Shown: positions 10,644 to 22,158 of the stretch, piece by piece | Layout: each line of letters starts with the position of its first letter | How positions within the stretch are numbered: the stretch's first letter is position 1 | Assembly (NCBI GenBank): GCA_019915135.1 | Contig: JAHLMK010000001.1 | Span: 496,001 to 560,000, forward strand | DNA length: 64,000 bases | Origin: Strobilurus pachycystidiatus | Lineage: Eukaryota > Basidiomycota > Agaricomycetes > Agaricales > Physalacriaceae | Reading direction: 5' to 3' | The notes under the pieces: model-generated | Told to the model about the DNA's origin: nothing | Seen by the model: the letters and a program-made list of their open reading frames with translations, nothing else | Databases searched by the model: none | Program-made: the position numbers and the translations under genes

Positions 10644-11180
10644 ATGACGGACGATTATATGCGACAAATCGTGCGGCAAGAGAAGACTTACGAATTCAGG
10701 CGCTATCTGATTTCACCGTCCGTGAAAAGGATCTGGTTTTATCTGAATTCCCCACACTCCCATCTGAAATACGTCTGCAAGATTGATGCTGCTCGCACGC
10801 GAAATGCTGGCGATGACCCGTTGCCTGAAGATGGCGCTGGTAATCGCGAGTTCAACACGCGACATAAGGACTGGGATAGATACGACTTTGCCTATCGTAT
10901 CCTCGATGTGCTGGAGCTTCGTACGCCTCTCGGGCTGCCCGTTTTGAAAGAGAAGTATGGCATGAAGGCGGCACCGAGAGGTCTGGTCTATACTCCCCAG
11001 GCGCTGCTGAAGGACATAAACCTCCAGGACGAAAAGTTGGTATGGACGGTCGAAGAGAGCGGACTCAGAGAGCCGATAGCCTTGGGAAAAAGAAAGGCGG
11101 AGAAAGACGATGAACTGAATCCTGAATCTGATTTTGGCGCGTCGAGGGTGCCAAATCGGCGCAAGGTTCTTACCTTGTGA
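10644..11180 (+). CDS. PUA/ASCH-like domain protein
   Basis: This frame gives 178 residues from the first in-frame ATG (10644), after a probable leader intron at 10533-10582. The open frame extends upstream, but without an ATG. The sequence has the form of a PUA-like/ASCH fold: a conserved start (MRQIVRQEKTYEFRRYLI) followed by KRIWFYLNSP, a GAGNREFN turn, and a C-terminal VLELRTPLGLPVLKEKYG...APRGLVY block. The GEK/QEK-type loop and the terminal APRG..Y pattern are usual in fungal members, which are thought to bind RNA or modified nucleotides. The last ~40 residues are charged and basic (GKRKAEKDDE), perhaps a nuclear signal. It follows the tRNA thiolase in the same orientation, but a functional link is speculative. 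Confidence 0.6.
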   Translation: MTDDYMRQIVRQEKTYEFRRYLISPSVKRIWFYLNSPHSHLKYVCKIDAARTRNAGDDPLPEDGAGNREFNTRHKDWDRYDFAYRILDVLELRTPLGLPVLKEKYGMKAAPRGLVYTPQALLKDINLQDEKLVWTVEESGLREPIALGKRKAEKDDELNPESDFGASRVPNRRKVLTL

Positions 11181-12243
11181 ACTTATATTTCGACCAACTG
11201 ATTTGTGGAATTGTAGACGTCGGAAGCATTACAAGATACCGAGGATGTTACCACTGCAAAGACCCCGTCGGCTTCAGCGCAATGAATACATCGTCTAAGT
11301 GAAGTAGCTCGCCTTGTCCCTATCTCAAATACTACTTGTTTCTGTGCTGATGTTCGGATCACGTTGTGCTTGGCACTCCTTCAAGGCGTATCATACAACT
11401 TAAATAAAATGACACCGCGATTCATATCTTCCTCAGAGACGACGACGTGTGTTGTTCAGCCCAGTTGTCATGGACGCTCAGCGACATACAAGCATCGCTG
11501 CTGAACGACGCTGTGCATCCGATGATGTGACCAGCCGGGCAATGCTGAGCCTGCCTATCGCTTGCTTGCATGCAACGCGGCGTTCCTCTGTGGGCTTATC
11601 ATTCCGCAGGTTCCTTGAGTGGGTGCTCAACGCCATGTAAGCCTCAAGTCCCCAGTCTGTTTCCCCAGATGGTGGTGCTCGTGTTGTGTGGGCTGAGCCT
11701 CGAACCACACAAAGTGGTCTTTTGCATGCTGGGGAACAGACCATTCGCCGGTCCTCAAGCGATTCTTATTATGCCCGTTGCTGTCCTCATGTAGAAAGCG
11801 AAGGGTGTTGAGATATTCTCACCGATCAGGATCGGGAATGTTGATGGGGTCTCAGTGCATTTCAAGTGCAAGATATCGAGCGGCATTGAGCCTAGACATC
11901 TTCGCTGTTGATACTTAGCTTAAAAGTGTATCCAAGACGCCTCTTGACTTGGCTACGGTAACGAATTGATTGTATCTGGTGGTCGTGAATGTAGATACTA
12001 GGATAGGTACAGTTAAAGATGGCTACATAGATAGTTATGATAGATAGAGCCAATGGCTTCCTTTGCTCGTTCGTACAAATCCAGATAGCTGTTCTATGAT
12101 TACTATACAGGTTAGCGATGTGCAGGAATTGTAGTCGGCGTGTGTCGTTCGTAAAAGGGTCATGGTCACCGTCGGGACTCGAGCATGCGGAGAGCTTCTT
12201 GTGCAGACGCGTCTACGGATGTATTCCAAGCTACACAAGGAGG
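11181..12243. other. Intergenic, no supported gene
   Basis: No frame here shows family motifs or splice-consistent extension. It separates the PUA-like gene from the convergent monooxygenase. Confidence 0.45.
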
Positions 12244-14862
12244 TCAGTCACAGCGCCGGGATTGTATGATGATAAACTTGCCCCACTCCCAGTTCTTGGT
12301 GAATTTACTTCCGAGTTGTTGGAGGATGTCCCATTGCTGGGTCTCCGGCATTCGCTCAAAGTTGGCCGGCATCTCCGCGAAGGTAAAGAATCGCCCTGCA
12401 AGGCGTGATTTTTCCTGCACGCGCAAGGCCATAGGCCGCCGAATCGAGTCGTAGATAGATAAAGCCCGCTCAAGGTTATCACGGTTCGTACTTGGGTGGG
12501 AGAGAACGGTGTACATAATGAATGCATCCTGATAGACGCGTCAATTTCCGTCGTCCTAGAGAAGCCTAGAGAACAATTCACTCACTTCCATGGCTTGGCC
12601 AGCAGCTGAGCCTTGATGGGGGCACATTGCATGTGCCTAAGGAATCATAAGCGCTCCTTGATATGGGCCCACATGAGATGACGACTCACTGCGTCCCCAA
12701 TAAGCGCCACCCTACCAGAGACAAAGGAGTCCACGGGCTTGGTGGTATGGATCGCCCATTGGAAAGGCCGCTCCACACACTTTTTTGACGTAGGCGTTAA
12801 CATCTCGAAGTAAAGTGGCGCTGACAAAAGATTACCTTTATTAACGTCTGCACCTCCGACTCCCAGTGGTTGAACGCTGAGGCAAACGCCGAGACATCGA
12901 CAGGCGCCATCCAAGGACCTTCGAATGACGTGCCCTCGAGGTCGTGCCTCATGGTAAACGCTACAAAATTGATGGACTTGCCGCGGCATATAGGATAAGC
13001 AATCACAAACTGCACACATTACTTTTTTTTTTTTTTTTTTTTTTTTGAATCCAATTAAAGTCTTTTGTGCTAAAACATATGTAAGACTATCTAAGACTCG
13101 TAAATATACGGCGCGGTTCGTGCTGCTAGACTACGGCTATCAAAACAGAGACTTGAGTGCGCCCAAGGGCAGATGACACTCAGATCGCCCATAAGGCGGG
13201 GTACTGGCGGAGGCAAAGCCAGAGAAGCAGGGAATCCAAAAGGTCCTGTGAATCATCCAATGCCTGCGTCCTCCTTCGCTGCTCCCAGCTCTGCATCGCC
13301 CTCCACTCCCACCCAGGCTGACTCGGCCCATTTTCCGCCGCAGTGTGGCCTCCCTGCCTGGTTGATTGCCTGCTGCATGACCATATCGGGTCACCACTCC
13401 GATGCCCCCGGATCCACAGTCTCCGGATAGGCAAATGGCCATGAGGCCGGGCCCCAGTTCGAGGACTGACGAGGATGCCACTGGACGGTGCTAAGACCGA
13501 TGCTTTGGCGAGATTGGAGTATGATGGAGAGTGGATGCAGTTATTGAAAGGTGGATGCGTGTGGATGGAGTCAGATAGTGGCGAAGCCGGCGAGTGTCTA
13601 GGATGTTTCTCGCTGGCGGGATCGGGATGTGCTGGCCACTATGGCACTTCCCGGCAACGGACCGTGTTGACTGAGGTCGTCGTGGGCCAAAGGTGCCGTC
13701 TAAGACAGCTGTGCGTAGGCGCGACGGCCCTCCTGGAGTCCTGCCCGCCTTTTTTCACCGTGGGAAAAAAGGGGATGATGATGGTCGGAGATCAAGGAGC
13801 GGTCCGCACACATTACTTAGTTAGTCGACGCTGAGCAGACGAAAAGCGGAGATGCACTCACACCGTTGTGGCCTAGATACTGATGTACGCGGATAAATGG
13901 GTCAAAAGACGTCTAGCATACTAAGACGTGATGTACACACCTGTGTAGGCGTCTTGAGAGCGCCGTGATGAGGCGATAGCGCAGACAGCTTCTCCGCCGG
14001 AATCAAAGCGCGATAGGCAACGGTACCACTCCACATAGGTTGGATAGCCGAAAGAAGCTCGCTTGCTTCCTTCGGTCGGCCTTCAGCTTGCGCCCAGTAG
14101 GCTCTTTCTTGCAATACCGAAGCCCTCACAGCGGACTTGAGTCCATCCGCACCAATCAGAAGATCACAGGAAGTACTGGTACCATCTTCGAACGACAGTA
14201 TGACAGGGCCGGTAGATTTCTGAGAGTAGGATATTAGGCGCTTCTTGCAGTACGTCCGGCAAGTCTTGGGAAGCCGACGAAGCAATATCTGCTGGAAGTC
14301 CGGTCGATGTAAATTGATCATGCTGCCTGGGAGAAAATCAGAGAACTGGGAGATTGGCGAAAAGATGAGCATACCATGTGTGATGAGTGTATAGAACTCG
14401 GTCCCAATGGCTTGATCGCTCTTTCTGTAGCGAAATGCTCGAACTGAAGATGGGACATCGGAAACTGGTCATGCAGTGGAAGAGGTAATTAGTCACCGGG
14501 ACCGTCCTTAGGCTTCGACTCTACAGTCTTGAGCAGATCCCGGTCCACACCGAGCCATTTCATAATTTTCCATGGACCTAGACCCGCTCTGAGTAAAAAA
14601 TCTTAAGGGATAGCAAAAGAGATCATACGAGGAAAAATGCCAAAACCCGCTCCGACTTCTGCAAGCTGACTGGCGGCTTCGTATATTTCGATTTCGATGT
14701 CCGGACACCGGGACAGTGCAAGAGCACACACGAGCCCACCAATACCCGCACCGCTGTCGAATAGGAACAAGGCACCCGAACAGTGAGCAAGGAAAGTGAA
14801 AAGGCTGATATCACGGCGCACCAGATGACAATTCTTAAACGTGGTGCGCTGGACGGAGACAT
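12244..14862 (-). CDS. FAD-dependent monooxygenase (salicylate-hydroxylase-like)
   Basis: Ten exons on the minus strand (14862-14822, 14753-14629, 14586-14503, 14464-14375, 14326-13941, 13879-13862, 13009-12836, 12779-12690, 12636-12586, 12528-12244) give 447 residues in frame. The three hallmarks of class A flavin monooxygenases are present: CGAGIGGL near residue 14 (FAD-binding Rossmann motif), DLLIGADGLKSAVR (DG motif) and GRVALIGDAAHAMCPHQGS (GD motif, assembled across an intron). Such enzymes use NAD(P)H and O2 to hydroxylate aromatic acids in the cytosol. The sixth exon is only 18 nt. The next intron is 852 nt because a retroposon sits in it and separates the CTAAC branch point from the acceptor, so splicing efficiency is in doubt. 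The coding sequence itself has no stop. Confidence 0.85.
13012..13022. repeat. Target-site duplication, left copy
   Basis: GCACACATTAC, identical to 13806-13816, flanks the poly(T) end of the retroposon. Confidence 0.8.
13023..13805 (-). mobile_element. Polyadenylated retroposon (processed retrocopy or SINE-like) in a monooxygenase intron
   Basis: The 783-bp segment ends on the minus strand in 24 uninterrupted A residues (T at 13023-13046 on the plus strand). It is bounded by an 11-bp direct repeat (13012-13022 and 13806-13816). Poly(A) plus a target-site duplication is the signature of target-primed reverse transcription by LINE machinery. The minus strand starts with a C/T-rich leader-like sequence and contains a 113-codon frame (13481-13140), so it could be a retrocopied mRNA. 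I do not recognise the frame, and no reverse transcriptase is encoded. The perfect repeat and long A-tract suggest a fairly recent insertion. Confidence 0.8.
13806..13816. repeat. Target-site duplication, right copy
   Basis: GCACACATTAC, identical to 13012-13022. The remaining branch-point sequence GACTAAC of the host intron lies just outside it, on the minus strand. Confidence 0.8.
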
Positions 14863-17800
14863 ACTTGAATGTGGAGTAGACGTGGGGACTGTGATGAAGT
14901 ATCCACAAGACACTGTCCTGGAAACCGGGGAGGGAAGGGTCGGACGAGGTGTGGCAGGGGAGCGAAAGGAACATATATACCATCCCGAAAGTCATTTTGA
15001 GCGATCATGGTATATTGGGTTGACACGATCTGACCGGAGTGCGTACGAAAGGGAGTCGCGTCCGTGCGATCTGACCGAATGCGGCATATCTTGAAGATAT
15101 TGGTCGAGAATCTCCAACTCCGATTACTGTCCCACGATTCGGTCGCGCGCGCGACGCAGTGGCATGCTTGCCAATGCCAGGAGGACGAAGCTCGGTCAAA
15201 TGACAGAATGTTGCGAGAGTGGTCGCATCGCTTCCCGCGCGAGAATATGACGAGGCACACGGAAAGTGCGTCGTTCTGATAGACGGATGTCGGCGCGTAA
15301 GTCCGTATGTCATGATTGCGATTGCTGGAGCACGTACTTACATGGTGCACCTATAGTCTATGGAGCCAGAATGAGTGGCCGCATCAGAGTGCTCTAAAAT
15401 GAAGACGGCTGTTCTGCGTAGACACTTGTGTCAAGCTGGCGATCATCAGGCCACTTGGGAGAGGGACGCAGGGACTAGCCACCCACGGCAACACGGGGCA
15501 GTAAAGGATCATCGCAGGGGTCAGTGCCGGGTGCATGCCTTCACGTGGGTTTGGAGGAGGTTTGCGGGGGAGAAATTGACAAACATACGCAGCAAGGTAC
15601 TCTTCGCAGGGAGGTCTTCTTTCCCAATTCCGTACGCACGCTGATTGGTGCACAACATGAGGCCAAGATGCCGGTTCATATGGTGCGGGAAAACAAGCAG
15701 ATGCCTGCAGCCTGAGCGCCCAGGCTGCTGCGTCGGATGCAGTAACTTACAATGGCTTTGTTGAAACGAGCTTGCGTCTGGCTTTCGTTGTGGCTTTCGG
15801 CTGTTAGGCTATGATAAGGCTATGATGGGCTGATGCAGACTTCGAGCCGCGATAGGTAATCACAGTCAAACTCTGTGCGGCACCTCGGCAACGACTCTTT
15901 CCTTCCACCCTCATGAGGAATCCAGAAAGCTTCTTTCTATTCGACTGCCTATCAAACACCACGGGACACTTACAAGTGGACACGAGGGAACTCAATTGAG
16001 CAGACCGTATGTTTCAGGTGATTGTTCTGTAACTGTGCGAGAGCTGCGAATCTGGCCTCCGAAGCGGGCTCCCAAATCCCCTGATAGTAACTTCTTGCCA
16101 TTGTGGCGGCTTTCAGCGAAAGGACTTGCTTGGATTCGCGTACGAAGCACATCCTTACTCGGACTTCATTTCCGTTTGGCTCTCGGATGGATGTGCACTA
16201 TCTCAGACTCAGCGCGGCGCATGCAGAGTAGAACGGTCCAACAGACTCCTCACATCGATATCGGCTGGCGAGCGTTGAGTGTCATAGTACGTATCCTATC
16301 GATATCTGGACGTCTCACAAAGCCCAATGGACACGCGCGAATTTTTGGCCAGCCCGTATTACTCGCTGATCTGCGGTACTCCATGGGTCAACGGTCAGGC
16401 TTGACGGACGGTTGCATCGCGACATGTCATGACATTCACTTTGAACACGGGAAAGAAACAAGCGGAGGTTTTTGGGCTGCAGCCCGGGTACGTACAGCTC
16501 CCAATCCTGCAATTATGCTTGTCAATTTGGCCGCATCGATCGCCCCATCATTCAATCCGCTATGATAGACCAACCCTCCTCATCGTACTTGTGTGTCCGA
16601 ACTCACTTCAGATGTGTATCGGACGAGTCTCACAACGGCACGGGTCCGACGAAACCATCACCTCGCATACGCTTCACGGCTCTCGCTGTACGTCATCGCG
16701 ACAATCATCGTCGACGAGATGTCAGTTCGCGCGCTTTTTTCGGGCTTCCATTTCTTTCCATAGTCCATCTCTCTTCTTGGCAGCGGCAGACTTGGCAAGC
16801 CCGCTGGAATCAGATGGATGGCTATGGGTTTCTGAACTGCATCGCGCCATATCAGAATCTAATCCGGATGTCTGTGAACATTTCGCCAGTCGAGACCCGA
16901 ACGCGTGAAGCTCGGGGCTGCGGGCATCATCCTGCAGGCTATGGCGTACATGGAATAAATCCACGAGAGGCCAGGCTCTACAAGGTTCAATTGAGCTATA
17001 CACACGACATGGTTCCGGGTATATTGGGGCATGTCCTGTCCTTTGCTCGGGCTCAATGTGTTCTGTACGTTGACTGCCGTCTAATCAGAACTCGTCGATG
17101 CATTGCTTACAATGGGCAGGTATTCGAGTCCTAATAGAACGGGCGACGTATCACGCTGGGCCTACGAAACCGGACTTGAAGCACGGGATGTACGGTCACA
17201 AAGTGTACTGGATTAGCATCAACGCCAGACTGGGGTGTGGCAACGTATCGTCTCATCGGGTGAATGGTGGCCATTGGGGGCTGCAAGTACACCGTGCAAA
17301 TTCAAAGCGACCGCTTTGACTGAATTTAGCGATTTGGAGAATATACATCTCCGGATGGCGAGACGAGCGCGGTTGGGGGGCACGTCAGGCTTGGTGCTCA
17401 TTGAGTGGCTAACGGTATAGGACTCACCCTTTCATTACCGGATGTTTTAATGAAGACCAAACCGCATACAGGAGGAGAGTGTCTTGCGTTACTCGACGGG
17501 GGGTACGTTGCGGTGCCCTTAGCCAGTGGCTAGCAGGTCAGTCATCAATTCAAGAGCATGTCGGTCGTTCTTCACTATCGTGACTTTACACCGGCTAATT
17601 GTTGCCTCTGACTCACAGATTTGATGTCATGGAGTATCTCGCAAGTCAATCAACTCTTCAGAGCTCTCACGCACCGGCCTTCAAGTTGATGTGCATGCGA
17701 AAGATATTTTTTCCCGGTTCCAGAGGTAGGAATTGTAATTTTGGTCTTCTTCTTCTCTTCTTCCTGCGAACATACTCCAATGACAGCCTCAAGTTCCCTT

Positions 17801-18402
17801 GTCCTCATGCTTTGCTGGTTTTTTTCTCGGACGTGTCTTCTAAATGACCTGACAGCAAATTTGCCTCATCCTGTCCTCATGGCTCTGACTTCTCTCAGCT
17901 CCGTCTTCGGAGCAAACAAATGTGGTTTTATCCAGATCAGTCTCTTGTATACTTCCTGGCCTCTACTTTATATGAAATGACATCGTGGATTCGTGGTTAC
18001 TCCGGAGTGACACCCCAATGAAATCAGGGACATGTCAGGCTACATAGTCAGCCTGGACTCTCTGATGATAGGTACGTGTTCTCAAACCCTTGAGATGATG
18101 ATGCACGATGTGGCTGATGAACAGTGTGGCGCAATTGATCGGAAAAGCGTTGGGAGCTTCACATCCCACAGTAACCCTGTCTTTTGACTGAGCCCGTCGC
18201 GACCGGGTCAAATTTGATGCAAGGTATTCCATCCAAGTTCGTGAATAGCACTGTTCACACAAAGATACCGAAAACAAGAAAGATAGCCCCATGGAAGAAT
18301 AATGATAAGTAGGTGACGCCCCATGTAGTTAGCAGAAGTAGTAAGGTAAGGATATCCAAAGACTGGCGAATATGTGAGTGTAAGACGCGCGAATAGACTA
18401 GG
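14863..18402. other. 3.5-kb region without a confident gene
   Basis: Several overlapping open frames occur on both strands (for example 15996-16565 plus and 15970-16152 minus), but none shows a domain, signal peptide or consistent splice signals. The first ~150 bp upstream of 14862 should hold the monooxygenase promoter. The rest may be non-coding or contain genes too degraded to recognise. Confidence 0.4.
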
Positions 18403-19140
18403 TCACGAGTGTGATAAATTTTGTGCAGGGGGGATGGTTTCGGTCTGGGGGTTGCGTCTCGTCTCCGTTTCGGCCTCGCGAGGACTGTCAGACTCCCTGA
18501 TCGTCTCTGTCTGGCCCACGTTACGTGGAACGACCTCTTCTTCCCACACGCCACCGCCACCCTCCTCTGTGCTATCGCGGCTCGTCTGCGGGAGGATATG
18601 TAGAGCTGATTCCTGTATATGCGGCACATTGTCCGTCATGCCCGTGACAACCTTCTGGACAGGCTTGGGTTTCTCCGCAGGGCGCCCGTTCATCTTCCTC
18701 CATGCGCCCTTGACCGCTTTGCCTAACGCTAAAAAGGGATCGTCGATGGGCTCTTGCTGCTGCCGTGAAGACTTTGTAAAATCGTCCTCGTCGCAGTTGC
18801 CGTTGTTACTTTGTGCTTGGCCCTCCGATGGAGCACGTCTCCTGCGCACCATTGCGCTGCGAGCCGAGACACCGAGGGGTGCGGCGGATCGCCGCTTGCG
18901 GGGTGCGAGCTCGGGCAGAGGTGCAAAGCGGACATTGATGGAGGACATGGAGGGTGCTCTGGTGCGGATGGCAAGAATGCCGCGTGGGCCTGGTTTCGAC
19001 TCTGCCAACAGCCCGCCGTTTGTGGGCGATGAGTTGAGGGAGGAGGCGACGGAGGATGATTCGGGCGTATGAATGTCGACTGCGAGGGGATAGGTTGCCG
19101 AAGACGAGTCCGAAGACGAGGCCAGGGAGTCGGACGACAT
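18403..19140 (-). CDS. Ser-rich, basic, low-complexity protein
   Basis: A single coding exon of 245 residues. An upstream ATG at 19215 is in frame, but it lies inside a clear leader intron (complement of 19168-19217, GTATGT...CTAAAC...CAG), so I choose the ATG at 19140. The N-terminus is a Ser-rich run. A conserved-looking core reads VRFAPLPELAPRKRRSAAPL followed by SARSAMVRRRRAPSEG, then DDPFLALGKAVKGAWRKMNG. The C-terminal third is acidic and low in complexity. Arg/Lys clusters suggest nuclear localisation or RNA/membrane association. I do not recognise a named family; function unknown. Confidence 0.65.
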   Translation of the reverse strand: MSSDSLASSSDSSSATYPLAVDIHTPESSSVASSLNSSPTNGGLLAESKPGPRGILAIRTRAPSMSSINVRFAPLPELAPRKRRSAAPLGVSARSAMVRRRRAPSEGQAQSNNGNCDEDDFTKSSRQQQEPIDDPFLALGKAVKGAWRKMNGRPAEKPKPVQKVVTGMTDNVPHIQESALHILPQTSRDSTEEGGGGVWEEEVVPRNVGQTETIRESDSPREAETETRRNPQTETIPPAQNLSHS

Positions 19141-20517
19141 GGCAGCGTGTTGTGTCGTGATTTCTGTCTGTCCAAGTCCGTTTAGACGGGCGTGGTTTCG
19201 GTCGTCAGGCAACATACCGAGGCTCCGAGCAGTGGTCCTTCCAGGATCTAGTCAAAGTGGCTTATCGCTTCTACAAGGGTGTTCAGCGCCGAAGGGCTGC
19301 AAAATTGAGGGCGCATACCTCGGCCTAAGTTCGTCCGAGCGCTCTATGCCCTTTCTTGCCAGCTGCGGTCAAATAGCAGGTCGATTGGCGAGTCTTAAGC
19401 GCGTAATTATCAGCGTCGGCGGATCTGCGCAACCAGAAACGAGAACGCACAAGACTCGGATTATCGGCTGCAAATCGTCTGAGGTCTGTGCCCGTCAGAT
19501 TCCAAGCCAGTTGTTGCCTGATGGTAAGCGTCAAGGTGGTCGTGGCCTGCGAGAGAAATGGAGATGGAGGAGGAAGCGATGAAAACGAGCGACGCTAGTA
19601 TTTGCGGTGTCGCAAGTTGATCCCCGAAAAGAGCGGCAGGGTCGGCGATGCGCGGGACGGCGGACTCGGCGGGTTGAGCTATGCAGTCGGCGTCGGCGGC
19701 GTCGTCGACAGAGGGCAGATCACGACGCTGCACACTGGAAGTTGGCACCAAGGGTTTGTACGCCTGCCATATTCGGCGCTGCCGTCGGCGCTTCGGCAGG
19801 GATGATTTGATCCTTGTGGCCCTTGGGTACACATCTGGTTCACATTGAAGGAGAATCTCATAATGATAGTCGTAATGATAGCGCACAGAGTAATCAGTCT
19901 TCTCGTCTCTTGTATCCCCACACCCACAAACTACAACAATACCGAAGGTACTTGATGCCTCGCCACACTCCGGGCCAACGTACTCTAATACAATAGTTCA
20001 GGCTTTTCCTGATAACCGAGTCGAGCTTGACCCGTTGCACATATCTGTAGAGCCTGTACACCCGCTTGCACAGAGCAGCTCGAAAATCCATCCATTGCAG
20101 CTGCTGGAAGCGAGAGTGTCCGAAAGGCATTCGACGCGTGCTATACGCGTCCAAATGTCTCAGACCACGATCGCTTTGGGCTTGTCAAATCGAGCAGTGA
20201 CTAGCTAGACGCGGAGTAGAAATTCATAATTCATCCCTGGAGATTTCGCCCTTTCTCCCTCTTCTTGATTGTTGCCTCGTTCCTATTCTTGACTGTTTCT
20301 TCTCGCTGGCTTTATTTGTTGGATGCCCTTCTTCATCCATCTCTAGGCGATTTCAGGCGAGTGTCCTGCACGACCGCAGACCAGGTGATGGCTATGTCGT
20401 TCTTGACTCGATGTGATCTTGTCAGAGAATGGAGGCCGCCAATTGAACATCATATCAGAAGACTGTATTCAAATCTCACTGACAATGATACTCTAACATC
20501 CAGGATGGGTGTTCCCG
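19141..20517. other. Leader and intergenic region, no supported gene
   Basis: The first ~80 bp hold the leader and leader intron of the Ser-rich gene. Beyond that, a 141-codon minus frame (19886-19461) and a plus frame (19139-19582) overlap, with no family motif. I cannot tell whether either is translated. Confidence 0.35.
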
Positions 20518-22049
20518 TCATAAATGCGCGCTAACCAACTCCTCAAACTTCGTCTTGTTGATATCCTCCTCCAGGTCGTGAGCCAAACCAAGGACCTATC
20601 ATAGCATCAGTTCAGGGCCCATAAGAGCGGTGGAAGACTGAGGACTCACATCCCGCGCGCACCCAAAGGACAATGTGAACCCACTTCCACCGTGTCCGTA
20701 CGAGTGGATTATCCTGCTGTCGGCTTTCCTTGTCTCTCTTTCAACGCGAACGTTGGTGCCACGGAACGGCCGCAAGCCTTGGACAAGCGGTGCCTCATGA
20801 TCGTATTCAGCGTTCTCCAGGCCCGGCACGAAGTTATTGCAGCGACAGCGCATCCGTTGAATCTCAGGGCTCTCCATCTTGAGATTGAGCTCGTGCTCGT
20901 GGGGTTGAACGAGACCTGTAACTCTCACTTGAGACAAATGCATTGATGCAGACTGTATTCGACAAACCTCCGAGGATCAGCGTGTTATCGTTCCGGGGCA
21001 CGATGAAAACGATATCTTCATCCTCGCCTCGAGTATTGTCATGGGTTACAACTAGAGCCTCTTCCACTTTGGGGAACACTTTCCCGTCATTGACAACGCG
21101 AACAAGGGCACCCCGGAGCGGGTACACCGTATCGTCTCCGGCGAGATCGTGAGCGCCAAGGCCAGAGGCGTTGATAAGAAGGTCGGCTTTGTACTCTGCA
21201 AGAAGATCACTCTCCTGGCTGATCAGGTCGCCGTCGACTTTCCGAGTGAACAGTCGTGCGCCTTTGCAGGTGACAACGAACTGTAACCACCGCATATACG
21301 CGTCGGTATCAATCATGGGCGACAGGTGCTGGTACGAGTCAACGACACCGGCTTTCTTGTTGACGTGGTGCTTCTCGATAAGCGTTGGATCGCGCTTGAC
21401 GCCTTTGATCTAAGAGCTTGTTAGTATGGTCCCGACTTACGAAAAAAGTCACAGCATTTGATACCTCGTTCGAATGTTCCTCAATCTCGTGCCACTTGTC
21501 TAGCTGTCCATGGTCCGCCATCGTCTCCAACTGCTCAACGAAGAAAAAGTTCGCCATGTTGAGACGGACGCCGTGATCAAAGTTTTTCATATTCAAGATT
21601 GGCGGCATCAGCTCCTGGAGCTTGTCGAAGATGTGGTACGAAGTCATGCACCACTTCTTCGACTTCTCGAGCGAGATGACATCGGTGTGTTTTCCGCAGA
21701 CGGCTGGGGGCCATTCCCAGCTGTTCGGGCTCGTCAGAGCACAATTCCAGGACTAATCAGGATTTTACCTACAGAGCACCGGCAACTTGTGAGGCGATAC
21801 GATTCTTGGGATTTGCCCATCGGTCAGAGATAATTGTCACGTCGTAACCGTCATCAAGTAGGGCCCAAGCGGTCTGTATTGCGGGTCAGTCTCGATGATA
21901 AAGAGGCATTTGCACCATACAGTAAAGCCGGTGACTCCTCCGCCGACAATCAAGGCGCGCTGGTTCTTGGGTTTCGCCGTCGATGGACCGGTTTCCAGGA
22001 CGAGGTCATTGTTGACGCGGGCAAGGTGAAAGTTGGGGGTGAAAGCCAT
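20518..22049 (-). CDS. D-amino-acid oxidase family protein, copy 1
   Basis: Six exons on the minus strand, with intron positions identical to copy 3 at 60161. The N-terminal Rossmann motif is IVGGGVTGFT, followed across an intron by TAWALLDDGYDVTII. The segment IASQVAGALWEWPPAVCG and the terminal FAD-binding motif HSYGHGGSGFTLSFGCA are typical of the DAAO/D-aspartate oxidase family, as is the Arg-containing GLRPFR strand that aligns with the substrate-carboxylate Arg. The enzyme oxidises D-amino acids to 2-oxo acids, NH3 and H2O2. The C-terminus reads SAHL, an AHL tripeptide acceptable as a peroxisomal PTS1 signal. No lesion was found. A TATA box lies at 22152-22158. A cyclin-like gene is directly upstream, an arrangement repeated at 46.7-54 kb. 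Confidence 0.88.
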
Positions 22050-22151
22050 GTTTAGAGGTTTCCAAGAGGAGGTCGTGAATTATTGAGTGAGTTAGGCAAT
22101 GAGTGTTAGAGGTTGTGAAGGTCGATGTGGTCTTGAGGTAGCCAAAGGTGA

Positions 22152-22158
22152 CTTTATA
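22152..22158 (-). promoter_or_regulatory. TATA box of D-amino-acid oxidase copy 1
   Basis: TATAAAG on the minus strand, about 105 bp upstream of the ATG at 22049. Copy 3 has the same element at a similar distance (60040-60046). Confidence 0.55.

Noticed and set aside
13140..13481. The 113-codon ORF inside the retroposon as an active gene
   Set aside because: It lies in a retroposed segment in a host intron without an obvious promoter; its origin is more interesting than its coding potential here.
15996..17134. Plus-strand ORFs of 189 and 220 codons as genes
   Set aside because: They overlap each other in different frames and have no recognisable domain or splice pattern.
19461..19886. 141-codon minus-strand ORF as a gene
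   Set aside because: No motif, no splice continuation and overlapping open frames on the other strand; not distinguishable from chance.
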